A stretch of 64,000 nt of DNA from Stutzerimonas zhaodongensis (GTDB taxonomy: Bacteria; Pseudomonadota; Gammaproteobacteria; Pseudomonadales; Pseudomonadaceae): the NCBI RefSeq assembly GCF_003696365.1, contig NZ_RFFM01000001.1:1503852-1567851 (forward strand), written 5' to 3'. Shown here one piece after another: positions 35,528 through 45,127 of this stretch (the first letter of the stretch is position 1; every line of letters starts with the position of its first letter). Under the pieces are notes generated by a model, which was not told the DNA's origin, searched no databases, and was given only the letters and a program-made list of their open reading frames with translations. The position numbers were made by a program, and so were the translations under genes.

Positions 35528-36427
35528 TCAACGCGGTGTGCCAAATACCTGCGTCCAGTAGCTGCTGGCGGCGCTTTGCGGGTTGGTCGCGTAGGCCGCG
35601 CCCATCTCGGTGAAGTCCGGGTTCATGATGTTCTTGCAGTGGCCCGGGCTCGCGAGCCAGCCGGCCATGACCTGTTCTGCCGAGCCCTGCCCCGCCGCGA
35701 TGTTTTCGCCGATCCGCTGCCAGCTGTAGCCGGCACGGCTGGCTCGGTCGCTGACCTGGCTCCCGTCCCGCCCCTGATGGCTGAAGTAGTCCTTATCGGC
35801 CATGTCCTTGCTATGGGCGAGAGCGGTTTTGCCTAGCTCCGCGTTCCAGCTCAGCGCGGGTGCTTTCCCGAACGACTCCTTACCGCAGGTGCGCGGTTTT
35901 GCCCGCACATCGTTGACCCGCTTCAATATGTCCCGGCCGACCTGCTGCCAGTCACCCAGGTCGGGGGAAAGCAGTGGTTTGGCCAGCAGCACCTGCCAGG
36001 TATTCCCGTCCCGGGACACACCAATCTCAGCATATTCATGGCTACGCAGCGGCTCGCAATAGCGCTGCTTCAGTGCTTGCATGGCGCTTTGCGCATTGCC
36101 GGGACCCGAGACAGATATGGCCTGCAATTTTGCCGGTCGATAACCGGATGATTGCAGCGCCTCTTGCAGCTGTTGACCACTGGTCGCAGGGGGCAACGCC
36201 AGTGCGTCATTGGGTGCCAGAGGCCCGACGGAGCTGGCTTCGCCGTTGCCGCAAGCTTGCGAGGTCTCGCGAAATTCGTTGATCAGGTTCTCCAACGACG
36301 CAGGCTCCTGAGCCTTCACCTGAACCGTCACTGTCATCGTGACAGCCAGCAGCGCGGCGGTGGTCAGCCGCAATGGCTGAGCGCTCTTGGTCAAAGCCGC
36401 AGCATGGGTCGGGTTGAAAGCGTTCAT
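35528..36427 (-). CDS. Secreted CAP-domain (SCP/PR1-like) protein
   Basis: A 299-residue exported protein. The N-terminal helix (LTTAALLAVTMTVTVQVKA) is a signal peptide ending about residue 40. A variable middle domain of about 120 residues has no recognised family. The C-terminal CAP domain (about residues 165-299) has LKRVNDVRAKPRTCG, LSWNAELGKTALAHSKDMADKDYFSHQGRDGS, RIGENIAAGQGSAEQVMAGWLASPGHCKNIMNP and an ending WTQVFGTP. The two conserved His residues (FSHQG and SPGHC) and Glu (GENIA) of the CAP cavity are present. Bacterial CAP proteins have unknown function. The gene is single and convergent with the SpoIIAA-like gene. Confidence 0.86.
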   Translation of the reverse strand: MNAFNPTHAAALTKSAQPLRLTTAALLAVTMTVTVQVKAQEPASLENLINEFRETSQACGNGEASSVGPLAPNDALALPPATSGQQLQEALQSSGYRPAKLQAISVSGPGNAQSAMQALKQRYCEPLRSHEYAEIGVSRDGNTWQVLLAKPLLSPDLGDWQQVGRDILKRVNDVRAKPRTCGKESFGKAPALSWNAELGKTALAHSKDMADKDYFSHQGRDGSQVSDRASRAGYSWQRIGENIAAGQGSAEQVMAGWLASPGHCKNIMNPDFTEMGAAYATNPQSAASSYWTQVFGTPR

Positions 36428-36595
36428 GGGTCACCATTCAGTTGCGGTTAGTCATGCTGACCACGTTGCGCTGCAAGTGATCCCCCTTGATCCGGAGCCG
36501 ACCCAAGCCGAAGGGCCGCCTGACTGCTACCAGCAGCAAAGATGCGATGATGCGTGTCGAAGCCGAACCCCAGACTCTTCACGCCCATCATCGAC

Positions 36596-37330
36596 ATGAC
36601 GCTATCCGACTTTCTGCTGTTCGCCCTCCCGGCGATTTTTCTCACGGGCCTTTCCAAAGGCGGTTTCGGTGGCGCCTTGGGCGGCATCGCCGTGCCCCTG
36701 CTGGCATTGGCAATTTCCCCGAAACAGGCTGCTGCGGTGATGCTGCCGATCCTCTGCCTGGCTGATGTCGTTGGGCTCAAGGCCTACATCGGCCGTTGGG
36801 ACGTGGCGAACCTGAAGGTGATGATGCCGGGCGCGCTGATTGGTATCGCACTGGGCTCGCTGACGTTCGGCATGTTGGACGAACGCATGATCGGCCTGAT
36901 GATGGGCGTCATTGCGGTGGGCTTCGTGCTGCTGGGGCTGATCTTTCGCAATGATAAACCCCGCCCCCTGCAACAAGGTCGCGGCACCCTGCTTTCGTCC
37001 ATCGCCGGGTTTACCAGCTTCGTGGCCCACGCAGGCGGGCCACCGATCATGATGCACCTGCTGCCACAACAATTGGACAAGCTGCGCTACGTGGCCACCA
37101 TCAACCTGTTTTTCCTGATGACAAACGCCATCAAGCTGATCCCTTATGCGGCGCTCGGCCAGTTCAACCAGGAGAACCTGTTGCTCAGCCTCACGCTGGC
37201 ACCGGTGGTGCCCTTCGGGGTGTGGGCCGGGCTATGGCTGCACAAGCGCATCGATCACACCTGGTTCTACCGGATTGCCCGCCTGGGTATGTTCTTCGCC
37301 GGCCTGCAGCTGATTTTCAAGAACCTCTGA
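36596..37330 (+). CDS. TauE/SafE-family anion permease
   Basis: A 244-residue protein with about eight membrane helices. The inverted-repeat family motifs are GLSKGGFGGALGGIAVPLLAL at the N-terminus and GFTSFVAHAGGPPIMMHLLP in the second half. TauE/SafE proteins export sulfite or sulfoacetate, or move other organic anions. There are no sulfur genes adjacent, so the substrate is unknown. ATG 36596 gives the compact family N-terminus (MTLSDFLLFALPAIF); GTG 36554 would add 14 residues, and neither has a strong ribosome site. Confidence 0.82.
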   Translation: MTLSDFLLFALPAIFLTGLSKGGFGGALGGIAVPLLALAISPKQAAAVMLPILCLADVVGLKAYIGRWDVANLKVMMPGALIGIALGSLTFGMLDERMIGLMMGVIAVGFVLLGLIFRNDKPRPLQQGRGTLLSSIAGFTSFVAHAGGPPIMMHLLPQQLDKLRYVATINLFFLMTNAIKLIPYAALGQFNQENLLLSLTLAPVVPFGVWAGLWLHKRIDHTWFYRIARLGMFFAGLQLIFKNL

Positions 37331-37455
37331 GCTGCCCTCTCGATTGCCCGGTGGACCTGCGGCAAAGCCATGCGCAGGCCCGCCTGTACATTTCGCTGAA
37401 CGATCCAGAGCCTCCTCAGTCCGATTTAATGAACCCACTGCAAGGAGTCATCCTC

Positions 37456-37542
37456 ATGCTGAAGTTTCTGGGCAGCACTATTGGCATCATTTTTCTGATC
37501 GGTCTGCTGGTCGTGATTGGTTTGTTCGCGCTGATCTTCTGA
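37456..37542 (+). CDS. 28-residue single-helix membrane peptide
   Basis: A 28-codon frame encodes a polar N-terminus (MLKF) followed by an almost unbroken hydrophobic stretch of Ile, Leu, Val, Phe and Gly, long enough for one membrane helix. A strong AAGGAG lies eight bases before the ATG, and a perfect terminator hairpin follows at 37607-37632. These signals mark a real short gene better than length alone does. Function is unknown. Its neighbours are an anion permease and an MscS channel. It is too short for routine gene calling. Confidence 0.65.
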   Translation: MLKFLGSTIGIIFLIGLLVVIGLFALIF

Positions 37543-37606
37543 GCCGGACAACTGCGCAACCGTGACCGCTCGATAAGCACAGCCGCTTGTTGGACAGTTT
37601 CATCGT

Positions 37607-37632
37607 CAGGCCGCCATCACCATGGCGGCCTG
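37607..37632 (+). terminator. Rho-independent terminator after the 28-residue peptide gene
   Basis: A perfect 11-bp stem (CAGGCCGCCAT with ATGGCGGCCTG) closes a CACC loop and is followed by TTCGTTTC. The ATG at 37622, a possible first codon of the MscS frame, lies inside it. Confidence 0.65.
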
Positions 37633-37663
37633 TTCGTTTCCGCAAGGCCCGTTCATTGAAATC

Positions 37664-38959
37664 ATGCCCACCATGATCGCCCGACTTGTGCATATTTCCC
37701 CCCTCGCCTGGCGACCCGTCGCGCTGCTCGTTCTGCTGTGCGTAGCGTTCATGCCCAGCCTGGACGTGTCTGCACAGGAAGGTGTCGCCACGGTACGCCT
37801 GGATGGCCGGGCGCTGTTTCGTATCGGCCCGACCGAAGAGCTCGAGGCCCGACCGCGAGCACGGCAGATCGAACGGCAGCTGGCGGCAGTGCTGGAAACG
37901 CCTCAGGGCATTACCCGCGCACGTATTACCCCGGCCGAAACCGAGGGTGGCGGGCTGCAGATCAGCGTAGCCGGGAGGCCGTTACTGCTCGTGGCTCCAG
38001 CGGACGCTGAAGCCAACGGCCAACCCATCGACCGGCTCGCTCGCGAGTGGGCCGCCGTGATCGATCAGGCCCTGGTAACCGCGGTGAAACGTCGGGAATC
38101 CGACCGCGGACGATTCGTCACCTCTGTGCAATCGAGCGTGGAAACAGCGTTTGCACGGCTGCTCGAATCAGCCATCAACATCATCCCGCGCATACTTGCC
38201 GCCCTGCTGGTCCTGCTGCTGTTCTGGGGGATGGCCACCGCAGTGCGCGCCTTGATGAGAAAGCTCGTCAGCCGACTGGCGAACGACCTGACCGTTGAAA
38301 ACCTGGTGCGCCAGGTGAGCTACTACGCCGTCTGGCTGATCGGTCTTATCGTTGCCGCCAGTGCCTTCGGCCTGGAACCCGGAACGCTGGCAACCGGTCT
38401 TGGCCTGACCAGCCTGGCGCTCGGCTTCGCTCTGAAAGACATCCTTTCCAACTTCGTCAGCGGCTTGCTGATCCTGACCCTGCGGCCTTTTCAGCTGGGC
38501 GACCAGATCATCATCGGTGAGACCGAGGGCAGTGTGGAGCGCATCGAGCTCCGGGCCACGCAGATCCGCACCTACGATGGCCGCCGCGTACTGGTCCCCA
38601 ACGCCGAGACCTTCACTTCCCGGGTCACCAACAACACGGCCGCGCCGGTCCGACGCGGCAAGGTGGTCTGCACCCTGGGTTATGGCATCGACATCGAAGC
38701 GACCAGCCGCCTGATGCGCGACGCGGCCCAGCGCACCAGCGGAGTGCTCAGCACGCCGGAAGCCTCGGTAAGGCTCGCCGACCTGGGCGAAACGCATCTG
38801 GTGTTCGATGTTCAGTTCTGGTGCGATTCACGCCGCTCGGATTTTGTCGCCACCGCCTCGGAGGTTCGCAAAAGCCTCGTTGCCGCGCTGCGTGCAGCGC
38901 AGATCGCACTGCCAGATCAGGCACGTCAGAATGTGGTGCTGCACACGCCACACACCTGA
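37664..38959 (+). CDS. MscS-family mechanosensitive ion channel
   Basis: A 431-residue inner-membrane channel with a signal peptide (residues to about 35, ending SLDVSAQ) and an added periplasmic region of about 120 residues before the channel core. Two or three helices follow (RILAALLVLLLFWGMATA, SYYAVWLIGLIVAASAFG). The pore helix is LGLTSLALGFALKDILSNFVSGL, then the beta-domain with RPFQLGDQIIIGETEGSVERIELRATQIRTYDGRRVLVPN. This is the standard MscS TM3-beta pattern. ATG 37664 is preferred because the earlier ATG 37622 lies inside the upstream terminator hairpin. The family opens under membrane tension in hypo-osmotic shock. Confidence 0.88.
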   Translation: MPTMIARLVHISPLAWRPVALLVLLCVAFMPSLDVSAQEGVATVRLDGRALFRIGPTEELEARPRARQIERQLAAVLETPQGITRARITPAETEGGGLQISVAGRPLLLVAPADAEANGQPIDRLAREWAAVIDQALVTAVKRRESDRGRFVTSVQSSVETAFARLLESAINIIPRILAALLVLLLFWGMATAVRALMRKLVSRLANDLTVENLVRQVSYYAVWLIGLIVAASAFGLEPGTLATGLGLTSLALGFALKDILSNFVSGLLILTLRPFQLGDQIIIGETEGSVERIELRATQIRTYDGRRVLVPNAETFTSRVTNNTAAPVRRGKVVCTLGYGIDIEATSRLMRDAAQRTSGVLSTPEASVRLADLGETHLVFDVQFWCDSRRSDFVATASEVRKSLVAALRAAQIALPDQARQNVVLHTPHT

Positions 38960-39209
38960 GTTGTCGCCGGGCATTGGACATAAATGCTTACCAAACCGCA
39001 GTGGCTGGCCGCGGGGGCGGCCAGGTCTTCGCAGCCGGCTTAGCTGGGCGCGTCGCGCCTGTTCTGCTGCGAGCGAGGCGTTTGGATCTGCCTGACCATG
39101 CGCTTCGATCGGCGTGACCTCGGAACCGCGTCTGCCACTGAGGGTCGAGTGTAGGTCAGCGCGCTATACCGCGGCGAAGACGGTGCACGAGCCAAGAAGG
39201 TCCGACTGA

Positions 39210-40385
39210 ATGAGGCAGTTCCTGCAAAACGCGGTGCTGATGGGCGCCACTGCGCTGTTATTGGCAGCCTGCTCCAACGAAGAACAGAACGAACAACCCG
39301 CTCCACCCCCGCCCGAGGTGGAGGTCATGACGGTCGAGCCGCGACCGATCGCCAACATCATCGAGATTCCCGGCAGGGTCCAGGCGGTGCGCATCGCCGA
39401 GATTCGCGCACGGGTCAACGGCATCATCCAGAAAAGGCTGTACGAGGAAGGCACCGACGTCGACGTCGGCACGCCGCTGTTTCAGATCGACCCACGGGAA
39501 ATGCGCGCTGAACTCAAATCCGCCGAGGCGTCGCTGGAGCGTGCCAAAGCCACTGCTCAGAACGCCGCGCAGGACGTCAAGCGATACGAAGGCCTGGTCG
39601 CGAAACAGGCCATCAGTCAGCAGGAATACGACACTGCACTCGCCACGCTGCGCACTGCACGGGCGGATGTGTCCCAAGCCGAAGCCAGCGTGCAGTCGGC
39701 TGAGCTCAATCTAGAATACACCACCGTGACGTCTCCCATCGAGGGCCGTGCCGGTCGCGCCCAGATTACCGAGGGCGCGCTGGTCAATGGCAGTGAAGGC
39801 ACACTGCTGACAACGGTTGAACAGTTCGATCCGGTTTACGTCAATTTCGCCCAGTCCAGCTCGGACCTGCTGCGTATCCGTGCGCAGCTGGCTTCCGGGG
39901 AGCTGGAGCTGTCAGAGGACGGCCGCGTCGAGGTCAGGCTCATTCTGGAAAACGGCAGTGAATTCCAGCATCCCGGATACATCAATTTCTACGCCATGAG
40001 CATCGATGAAACCACGGGCACCGTGGCGGTACGCGCTCAATTTCCCAACCCGGACAGGCTGCTACTGCCAGGCCAGTTCGTCCGCGCAAGGGTCAATGCC
40101 GGTACGCGACCCAACGGGGTGCTGATTCCGCAGCGGGCGGTGGTGGTCAATGATCAGGGCGCGCGCGTGCTGCTGGTCGGCGAAGACGACAAGGTCGCCT
40201 CGCGGGAAGTCGAACTTGGCGACCTGCAAGGCAGCCAGTGGCTCATTCGCGAGGGGCTGGAAGCCGGCGACGTAGTGATCGTCGAAGGCGGCGGCAGCGT
40301 TCGCAGCGGCGCCCCGGTGCGCACCGTCGCATACGAGCCTGAAACACCGCCACAAGACGCGTCCGACGCCGAGTCGAGCCAATGA
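39210..40385 (+). CDS. RND efflux periplasmic adaptor (membrane fusion lipoprotein)
   Basis: A 391-residue adaptor of the MexA/AcrA type. The signal peptide ends in a lipobox LLAAC (Cys about residue 21). Blocks are GRVQAVRIAEIRARVNGI, EGTDVDVGTPLFQIDP, a long helical hairpin (residues about 95-150), TSPIEGRAGRAQITEGALV, FAQSSSDLLRI and LLLPGQFVRARV. It bridges the inner-membrane pump with the outer-membrane channel. AAGAAGG precedes the ATG. The pump gene overlaps its last four bases (ATGA). Drug range cannot be predicted. Confidence 0.93.
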   Translation: MRQFLQNAVLMGATALLLAACSNEEQNEQPAPPPPEVEVMTVEPRPIANIIEIPGRVQAVRIAEIRARVNGIIQKRLYEEGTDVDVGTPLFQIDPREMRAELKSAEASLERAKATAQNAAQDVKRYEGLVAKQAISQQEYDTALATLRTARADVSQAEASVQSAELNLEYTTVTSPIEGRAGRAQITEGALVNGSEGTLLTTVEQFDPVYVNFAQSSSDLLRIRAQLASGELELSEDGRVEVRLILENGSEFQHPGYINFYAMSIDETTGTVAVRAQFPNPDRLLLPGQFVRARVNAGTRPNGVLIPQRAVVVNDQGARVLLVGEDDKVASREVELGDLQGSQWLIREGLEAGDVVIVEGGGSVRSGAPVRTVAYEPETPPQDASDAESSQ

Positions 40386-43300
40386 CGCCTGCGTTTTTCA
40401 TCCAGCGACCTGTTTTCGCCTGGGTCATCGCGCTGGGGATTCTGCTCGGCGGGGTGCTGGCGGCGCGCTCATTGCCCATCGAGCAGTACCCGAGCATTGC
40501 GCCGCCGACATTGCGTATCAGCGTCACCTACCCCGGTGCAGATGCCTCGGTACTCGAAACCAACGTCACCCAGGTGATCGAGCAGGAACTCAACGGCGTC
40601 GAAGGCTTCCTCTACATGGATTCGTCGAGCCGCTCCAACGGCAGCGCGTCGATCGAGCTGACGTTCGAATCCGGCACCGACATCGACATCGCCCAGATGG
40701 AGGTGCAGAACCGGCTCAGCCGTGTCGAGCAACGGTTGCCGGAAGAGGTACGCCGCCAGGGCATCCAGGTTTTCCAGGCTTCTCGGGACTTCTTGCTGAT
40801 CATCTCGATGTTCTCCGAGAACGGCACCATGAGCACCCTGGAGCTCGGCCACTTCGCCACCACTCGGGTACTCGATGAGTTGCGACGCGTACAGGGAGTG
40901 GGCGATATCCGCGAGTTCTACACCGCATACGCCATGCGCATCTGGCTCAATCCCGACCGCCTTGCAAGCTTTGGTCTGTCAGCTGCAGATGTACTTTCCG
41001 CTGTGCAGGAACAGAACAGCCAGTCCGCAGGCGGTGCGTTGGGCGACCTTCCGCTGGCAGACGGCATCGAGATCAACGCACCGCTGGAAACCCGTGGCCG
41101 ATTCAGTACGCCTGAGGAGTTCGCAGCGATCATCCTGCGAGCCACGCCCGACGGTTCGGTGATCCGTTTGAGTGACGTCGCCCGGGTCGAACTGGGTGCG
41201 CAGAACTACACCTCACGCAGTGAACTCAACGGCCAGCCCGCAGCCGGTCTGGCCGTACAGCTATCCCCCGGTGCCAACGCACTGGACACGGCAGACGCGG
41301 TCAAGCAGCGAATGCGCGAGCTGGCCCAAGGCTTCCCCGAAGACGTGGCCTGGACGGTGCCCTTCGACTCGACTCCATTCATCTCGTCATCGATCAAGCA
41401 GGTGGTGGTGACGCTGCTACAGGCCATGGGGCTGGTCGTCCTGGTAATGCTGCTGTTTCTGCAGAGCTGGCGCACTACGGTAATCCCCACCATCGTCATT
41501 CCCATCACCCTGGCAGGCACCTGCCTTGGGCTCTGGATTGCCGGATTCTCGATCAACCTGCTGAGCCTGTTCGGCATGGTGCTGGCTATCGGCACCCTGG
41601 TCGATGACGCCATCGTGGTAGTGGAAAACGTCAAGCGAATCATGGACGAGGAGCAACTGCCGCCGTATGAAGCCACGGTCAAGGCCATGGAGCAGGTCAC
41701 TGCACCCATCATCGGCACGACCTTGGCGTTGATTGCGGTGTTTGTGCCGTTGGCGTTTTTCCCAGGCTCAACGGGCGGCATCTATCGGCAGTTCGCGGTC
41801 ACTCTGTCGATTGCCGTGGGCACATCCACACTGTTGGCGCTGGTGCTGACACCGGCACTCTGCGCCGCGCTTCTCAAGCCGCGCCCGGCAGAAGAGAAAC
41901 CAGGCCTCGGTCAGCGTGTCTTCGGCCCTTTCAACCGTTGGATGGACCGCACCACCAACCGCTATCACCACGCAGTGGGCGGCATGCTCGCGCGTCCGCT
42001 CTGGTTTCTGCTGGCCTTCGTGGGGCTCCTGCTGCTCACCGCCTTTCTCTACATGCGCATGCCCAGCGCCTTCCTGCCGGATGAGGACCAAGGCTCGCTC
42101 ATGACCGTGATTCAGGCGCCCCCCGGTGCTACAGTCGAGCGCAACGAAGAGGCCATCGATCAGGTCAAGGCGTTCTACGCCGATCATCCACTCGTTGAGG
42201 ACGCTATTACCGTCTACGGCTTCAGCTTCTTCGGCCAGGGGCAGGCCCACGCCATGTCGTTCGTGCGGCTGATTCCATGGGATCAGCGCACGGAGGCAGG
42301 CAGTTCTGCTCAGGCGCTGGTAGGCGAAGCCATGGGACGTTTCTCGCAGATCAAAGAGGCTCGGGTATTTGCCCTGAACCCACCGTCCATCCCGGGGCTC
42401 GGTGTCGCAGGCGGCTTTACTTTCAAGCTCGAAGACCGTGGCGGGATGGGCTATGCCGCCCTGCTTGATGCGCGTAACCAACTGCTAGGCAAAGCAAGCG
42501 AAAGCGGGGTGCTGCAGAACGTACGCCCTGAAGGGGCCGATGATGCACCGCGCCTGCGGGTCAATATCGACCGCATCAAGGCGCGGGCTTTGGGGCTTTC
42601 CATCAATGAGGTCAACGCGACGCTCGCCATTGCCTTCGGCAGTGCCTACGCCAACGACTTCAACCGTGACGGGCGGGTGCTGCAGGTATTGCTGCAGGCC
42701 GATGCGCCCTACCGCATGACGCCGCAAGACGTACTCGACCTGAAAGTGATCAATGACCAGGGCGAAAGCGTGCCCTTTGGCGCCTTCACTTCCGTGGAGT
42801 GGACCAAGGGGCCGACCCAACTGCAGCGCTACAACAGCTACCCGGCTCTGACGATCTCCGGTAGCGCAGCGCAGGGTTCGACCACCGGCGAAGCGATGAG
42901 CGAGATGGAGCGATTGGCGGGCGAGCTGCCGAGTGGTTTCAGCTACGAATGGACGGGTGCCTCCCTTGAAGAGCAACAGGCGTCCGGGCAGGTCGGCATG
43001 CTGCTGGGTCTTTCCCTGCTGGTGGTGCTGATGGTGCTGGCAGCGCTGTACGAAAGCTGGACGGTGCCCATTGCAGTGCTGCTGGTGGTGCCATTCGGAG
43101 CGCTGGGCGCCGTGTTGTTCGCGATGATCCGCGACCTGCCCGCCGACGTGTATTTCAATGTGGGGCTGGTGACAATCATCGGGCTGTCTGCAAAGAACGC
43201 CATTCTTATCGTCGAATTCGCCATCGAAGAAGAAGGCAAAGGCAAGAGCCTCACCGATGCCGTGATGAGCGCGGTGCGTCTGCGTTTCAGGCCGATCCTG

Positions 43301-43546
43301 ATGACCTCGCTGACCTTCATTCTCGGCATGCTGCCGCTGGTTCTCTCCACCGGGGCGGGCGCAGCTGGCCGGATTGCGGTAGGCACCGGCGTCATGGGCG
43401 GCATGATTGTCGCAACGCTGCTCGGGCTGTTCTATATCCCGCTGTTCTACCTGTCGGTACGCCGCTGGCTGACCAAGCGTCGACCACCGACTGCCGAAGA
43501 CAAGGCGCATCCGGTCAAGGAACAGGAGACGCCAGACAATGCCTAG
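40382..43546 (+). CDS. RND multidrug efflux pump, HAE1 family
   Basis: A 1054-residue inner-membrane proton-driven pump of the AcrB/MexB family. The N-terminus PAFFIQRPVFAWVIALG, YPSIAPPTL, SSSRSNGSASIELTF, and the TM4 proton-relay pair DD at residues 408-409 within LVDDAIVVVENV are all present. GFSINLLSLFGMVLAIG and the C-terminal GLVTIIGLSAKNAILIVEFA are also typical. Size and 12-helix layout are normal. The gene overlaps the adaptor upstream (ATGA) and the outer-membrane factor downstream by eight bases, so the operon is translationally coupled. Substrates are likely hydrophobic drugs or detergents, by family. Confidence 0.96.
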   Translation: MTPAFFIQRPVFAWVIALGILLGGVLAARSLPIEQYPSIAPPTLRISVTYPGADASVLETNVTQVIEQELNGVEGFLYMDSSSRSNGSASIELTFESGTDIDIAQMEVQNRLSRVEQRLPEEVRRQGIQVFQASRDFLLIISMFSENGTMSTLELGHFATTRVLDELRRVQGVGDIREFYTAYAMRIWLNPDRLASFGLSAADVLSAVQEQNSQSAGGALGDLPLADGIEINAPLETRGRFSTPEEFAAIILRATPDGSVIRLSDVARVELGAQNYTSRSELNGQPAAGLAVQLSPGANALDTADAVKQRMRELAQGFPEDVAWTVPFDSTPFISSSIKQVVVTLLQAMGLVVLVMLLFLQSWRTTVIPTIVIPITLAGTCLGLWIAGFSINLLSLFGMVLAIGTLVDDAIVVVENVKRIMDEEQLPPYEATVKAMEQVTAPIIGTTLALIAVFVPLAFFPGSTGGIYRQFAVTLSIAVGTSTLLALVLTPALCAALLKPRPAEEKPGLGQRVFGPFNRWMDRTTNRYHHAVGGMLARPLWFLLAFVGLLLLTAFLYMRMPSAFLPDEDQGSLMTVIQAPPGATVERNEEAIDQVKAFYADHPLVEDAITVYGFSFFGQGQAHAMSFVRLIPWDQRTEAGSSAQALVGEAMGRFSQIKEARVFALNPPSIPGLGVAGGFTFKLEDRGGMGYAALLDARNQLLGKASESGVLQNVRPEGADDAPRLRVNIDRIKARALGLSINEVNATLAIAFGSAYANDFNRDGRVLQVLLQADAPYRMTPQDVLDLKVINDQGESVPFGAFTSVEWTKGPTQLQRYNSYPALTISGSAAQGSTTGEAMSEMERLAGELPSGFSYEWTGASLEEQQASGQVGMLLGLSLLVVLMVLAALYESWTVPIAVLLVVPFGALGAVLFAMIRDLPADVYFNVGLVTIIGLSAKNAILIVEFAIEEEGKGKSLTDAVMSAVRLRFRPILMTSLTFILGMLPLVLSTGAGAAGRIAVGTGVMGGMIVATLLGLFYIPLFYLSVRRWLTKRRPPTAEDKAHPVKEQETPDNA

Positions 43547-45032
43547 ATTCGCTCCTCTTCTGCTGGCGGGCATATTGAGCGGCTGCCAACTTGCGCCATC
43601 GCACGAGCAACCACCCTCGCCTACCGCCGCGCAGTTCCCATCCGAGTATCAGCCGAGCCAGGGCCAAGCGGCGGCCAGTGAAATCGACTGGCGCGCGTTT
43701 CTTCAGGACCCGCGGTTGCAGCGCCATATCGAAACCGCACTGCAACGAAATCGCGACCTGCAGATCGCCGTGTCACGAATCGAGGAAGCCAGAGGCCAGT
43801 TCGGGGTCCAGGGCGCGGACCGTTACCCGACGCTGGCCGCCAACGCCGACGCCAGCCGCGGCCGTTTCCCGGCTGGCGGCGCCGGAGCTGGTAGAGCCGG
43901 CGCAGCAGGCAATGGTGCAACCGGTGCTTCGGGCGGCTCGGCGGGCGTCAATGAGCGGTTTTCGGTGGGGCTTGGCATATCGGCGTTCGAACTGGATTTC
44001 TGGGGGCGCGTGCGCAATCTCACGGAGGCTGCACGGGCGCAATACCTTGCGACCATCGAAGCGCAGCGTGCTTTCCAGTTGTCATTGATCGCCGATGTGG
44101 CCTCCACCTACCTGGCAATCCGCGGCGCTGAGGCGCGTATCGATCTCGCCGAAGCAACCTTACAGAGCCGCCGCGATGGGCTGCGCATCGCCCAGACTCG
44201 CTTCGATGCAGGCATCACGTCGGCGCTGGACTACAACCAGGCGCAAGCATTGCTCACCCAGGCCAAGACCGAGCTTGCAAGCCTGCGTCTCACCCGCGCG
44301 GAGCAGATCAACTACCTCACCCAACTGGTTGGAGGCCCGCTGCAAGAGCCGCTGCCATCTCCCCAGCCACTGGACCGGCAGATCGAGCCATTGCGCCTGG
44401 ATGCCGGGCTGCCCTCCGAACTGTTGTTGGTGCGCCCGGACATTCTCGGCGCCGAGCTTGCTCTGCGTGCCGCACGTGCCAACATCGGCGTCGCGCGAGC
44501 CGCGTTCTTTCCTCAGATCTCACTGACCGGCAGCTTTGGCTATATTTCCGATGAGCTGAGCGGGCTGGTCAGTCGCGACAATCGGACCTGGAGCATTGGC
44601 CCAAGCATTTCGCTGCCGCTGTTCGACTTCGACCGCAATCGCGGCAATCTGACGGTTGCCGAGGCTCGCGAGAACGTGGCTGTAGCCGAATACGAACGAG
44701 CCATCGAGACCGCGTTCCGTGAGGTGGCCGACGCCCTCGCTGGCCGCCGCTATCTGGCTGAACAAGTCGAGGCACAGCAGGAGAATGTCGCGACGCTGCA
44801 ACGCATCGCTGACCTGGCTCGCGACCGATATGCCGAAGGGGTGGTGAATTACCTGCAGGTCCTGGATGCCGAACGCAATCTGTTCGATGCCGAGCAAGCT
44901 TTCATCGAGGTCAAGCGGGCCCAGGTGCAAAACCTGGTCAGCCTGTACATCGCCCTGGGCGGAGGCACGGCGGTGCCAACGACGAGCTCGCAGCGTGACG
45001 ATACTGATCCAGCCGTAACCTCTGGTCGCTAA
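43539..45032 (+). CDS. Outer-membrane efflux lipoprotein, OprM/NodT family
   Basis: A 497-residue outer-membrane channel of the OprM/TolC type. A short signal peptide ends in lipobox LSGC (Cys about residue 16). Repeated helical TolC-type domains follow: IETALQRNRDLQIAVSRIEEAR, LGISAFELDFWGRVRNL, TRFDAGITSALDYNQAQALL, PSELLLVRPDILGAELALRAARANIGVARAAFFP and RDRYAEGVVNYLQVLDAERNLF. A Gly/Ala-rich insert occurs near residues 108-130. It is the third gene of the RND operon, overlapping the pump gene by eight bases, and completes the tripartite system. Confidence 0.93.
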   Translation: MPRFAPLLLAGILSGCQLAPSHEQPPSPTAAQFPSEYQPSQGQAAASEIDWRAFLQDPRLQRHIETALQRNRDLQIAVSRIEEARGQFGVQGADRYPTLAANADASRGRFPAGGAGAGRAGAAGNGATGASGGSAGVNERFSVGLGISAFELDFWGRVRNLTEAARAQYLATIEAQRAFQLSLIADVASTYLAIRGAEARIDLAEATLQSRRDGLRIAQTRFDAGITSALDYNQAQALLTQAKTELASLRLTRAEQINYLTQLVGGPLQEPLPSPQPLDRQIEPLRLDAGLPSELLLVRPDILGAELALRAARANIGVARAAFFPQISLTGSFGYISDELSGLVSRDNRTWSIGPSISLPLFDFDRNRGNLTVAEARENVAVAEYERAIETAFREVADALAGRRYLAEQVEAQQENVATLQRIADLARDRYAEGVVNYLQVLDAERNLFDAEQAFIEVKRAQVQNLVSLYIALGGGTAVPTTSSQRDDTDPAVTSGR

Positions 45033-45127
45033 GCCCAGGAAAGCGCAGTGCTCCCGACCTGCGGCGCCGATCACTGGCTGGTCACAGTGGTCCCATTAAA
45101 CACACGCACTCACTTGAGGAAGATGAA

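Noticed and set aside
42485-43573. 362-codon minus-strand open frame over the RND pump
   Set aside because: Antisense to the pump, His- and Gln-rich composition, no start signal.
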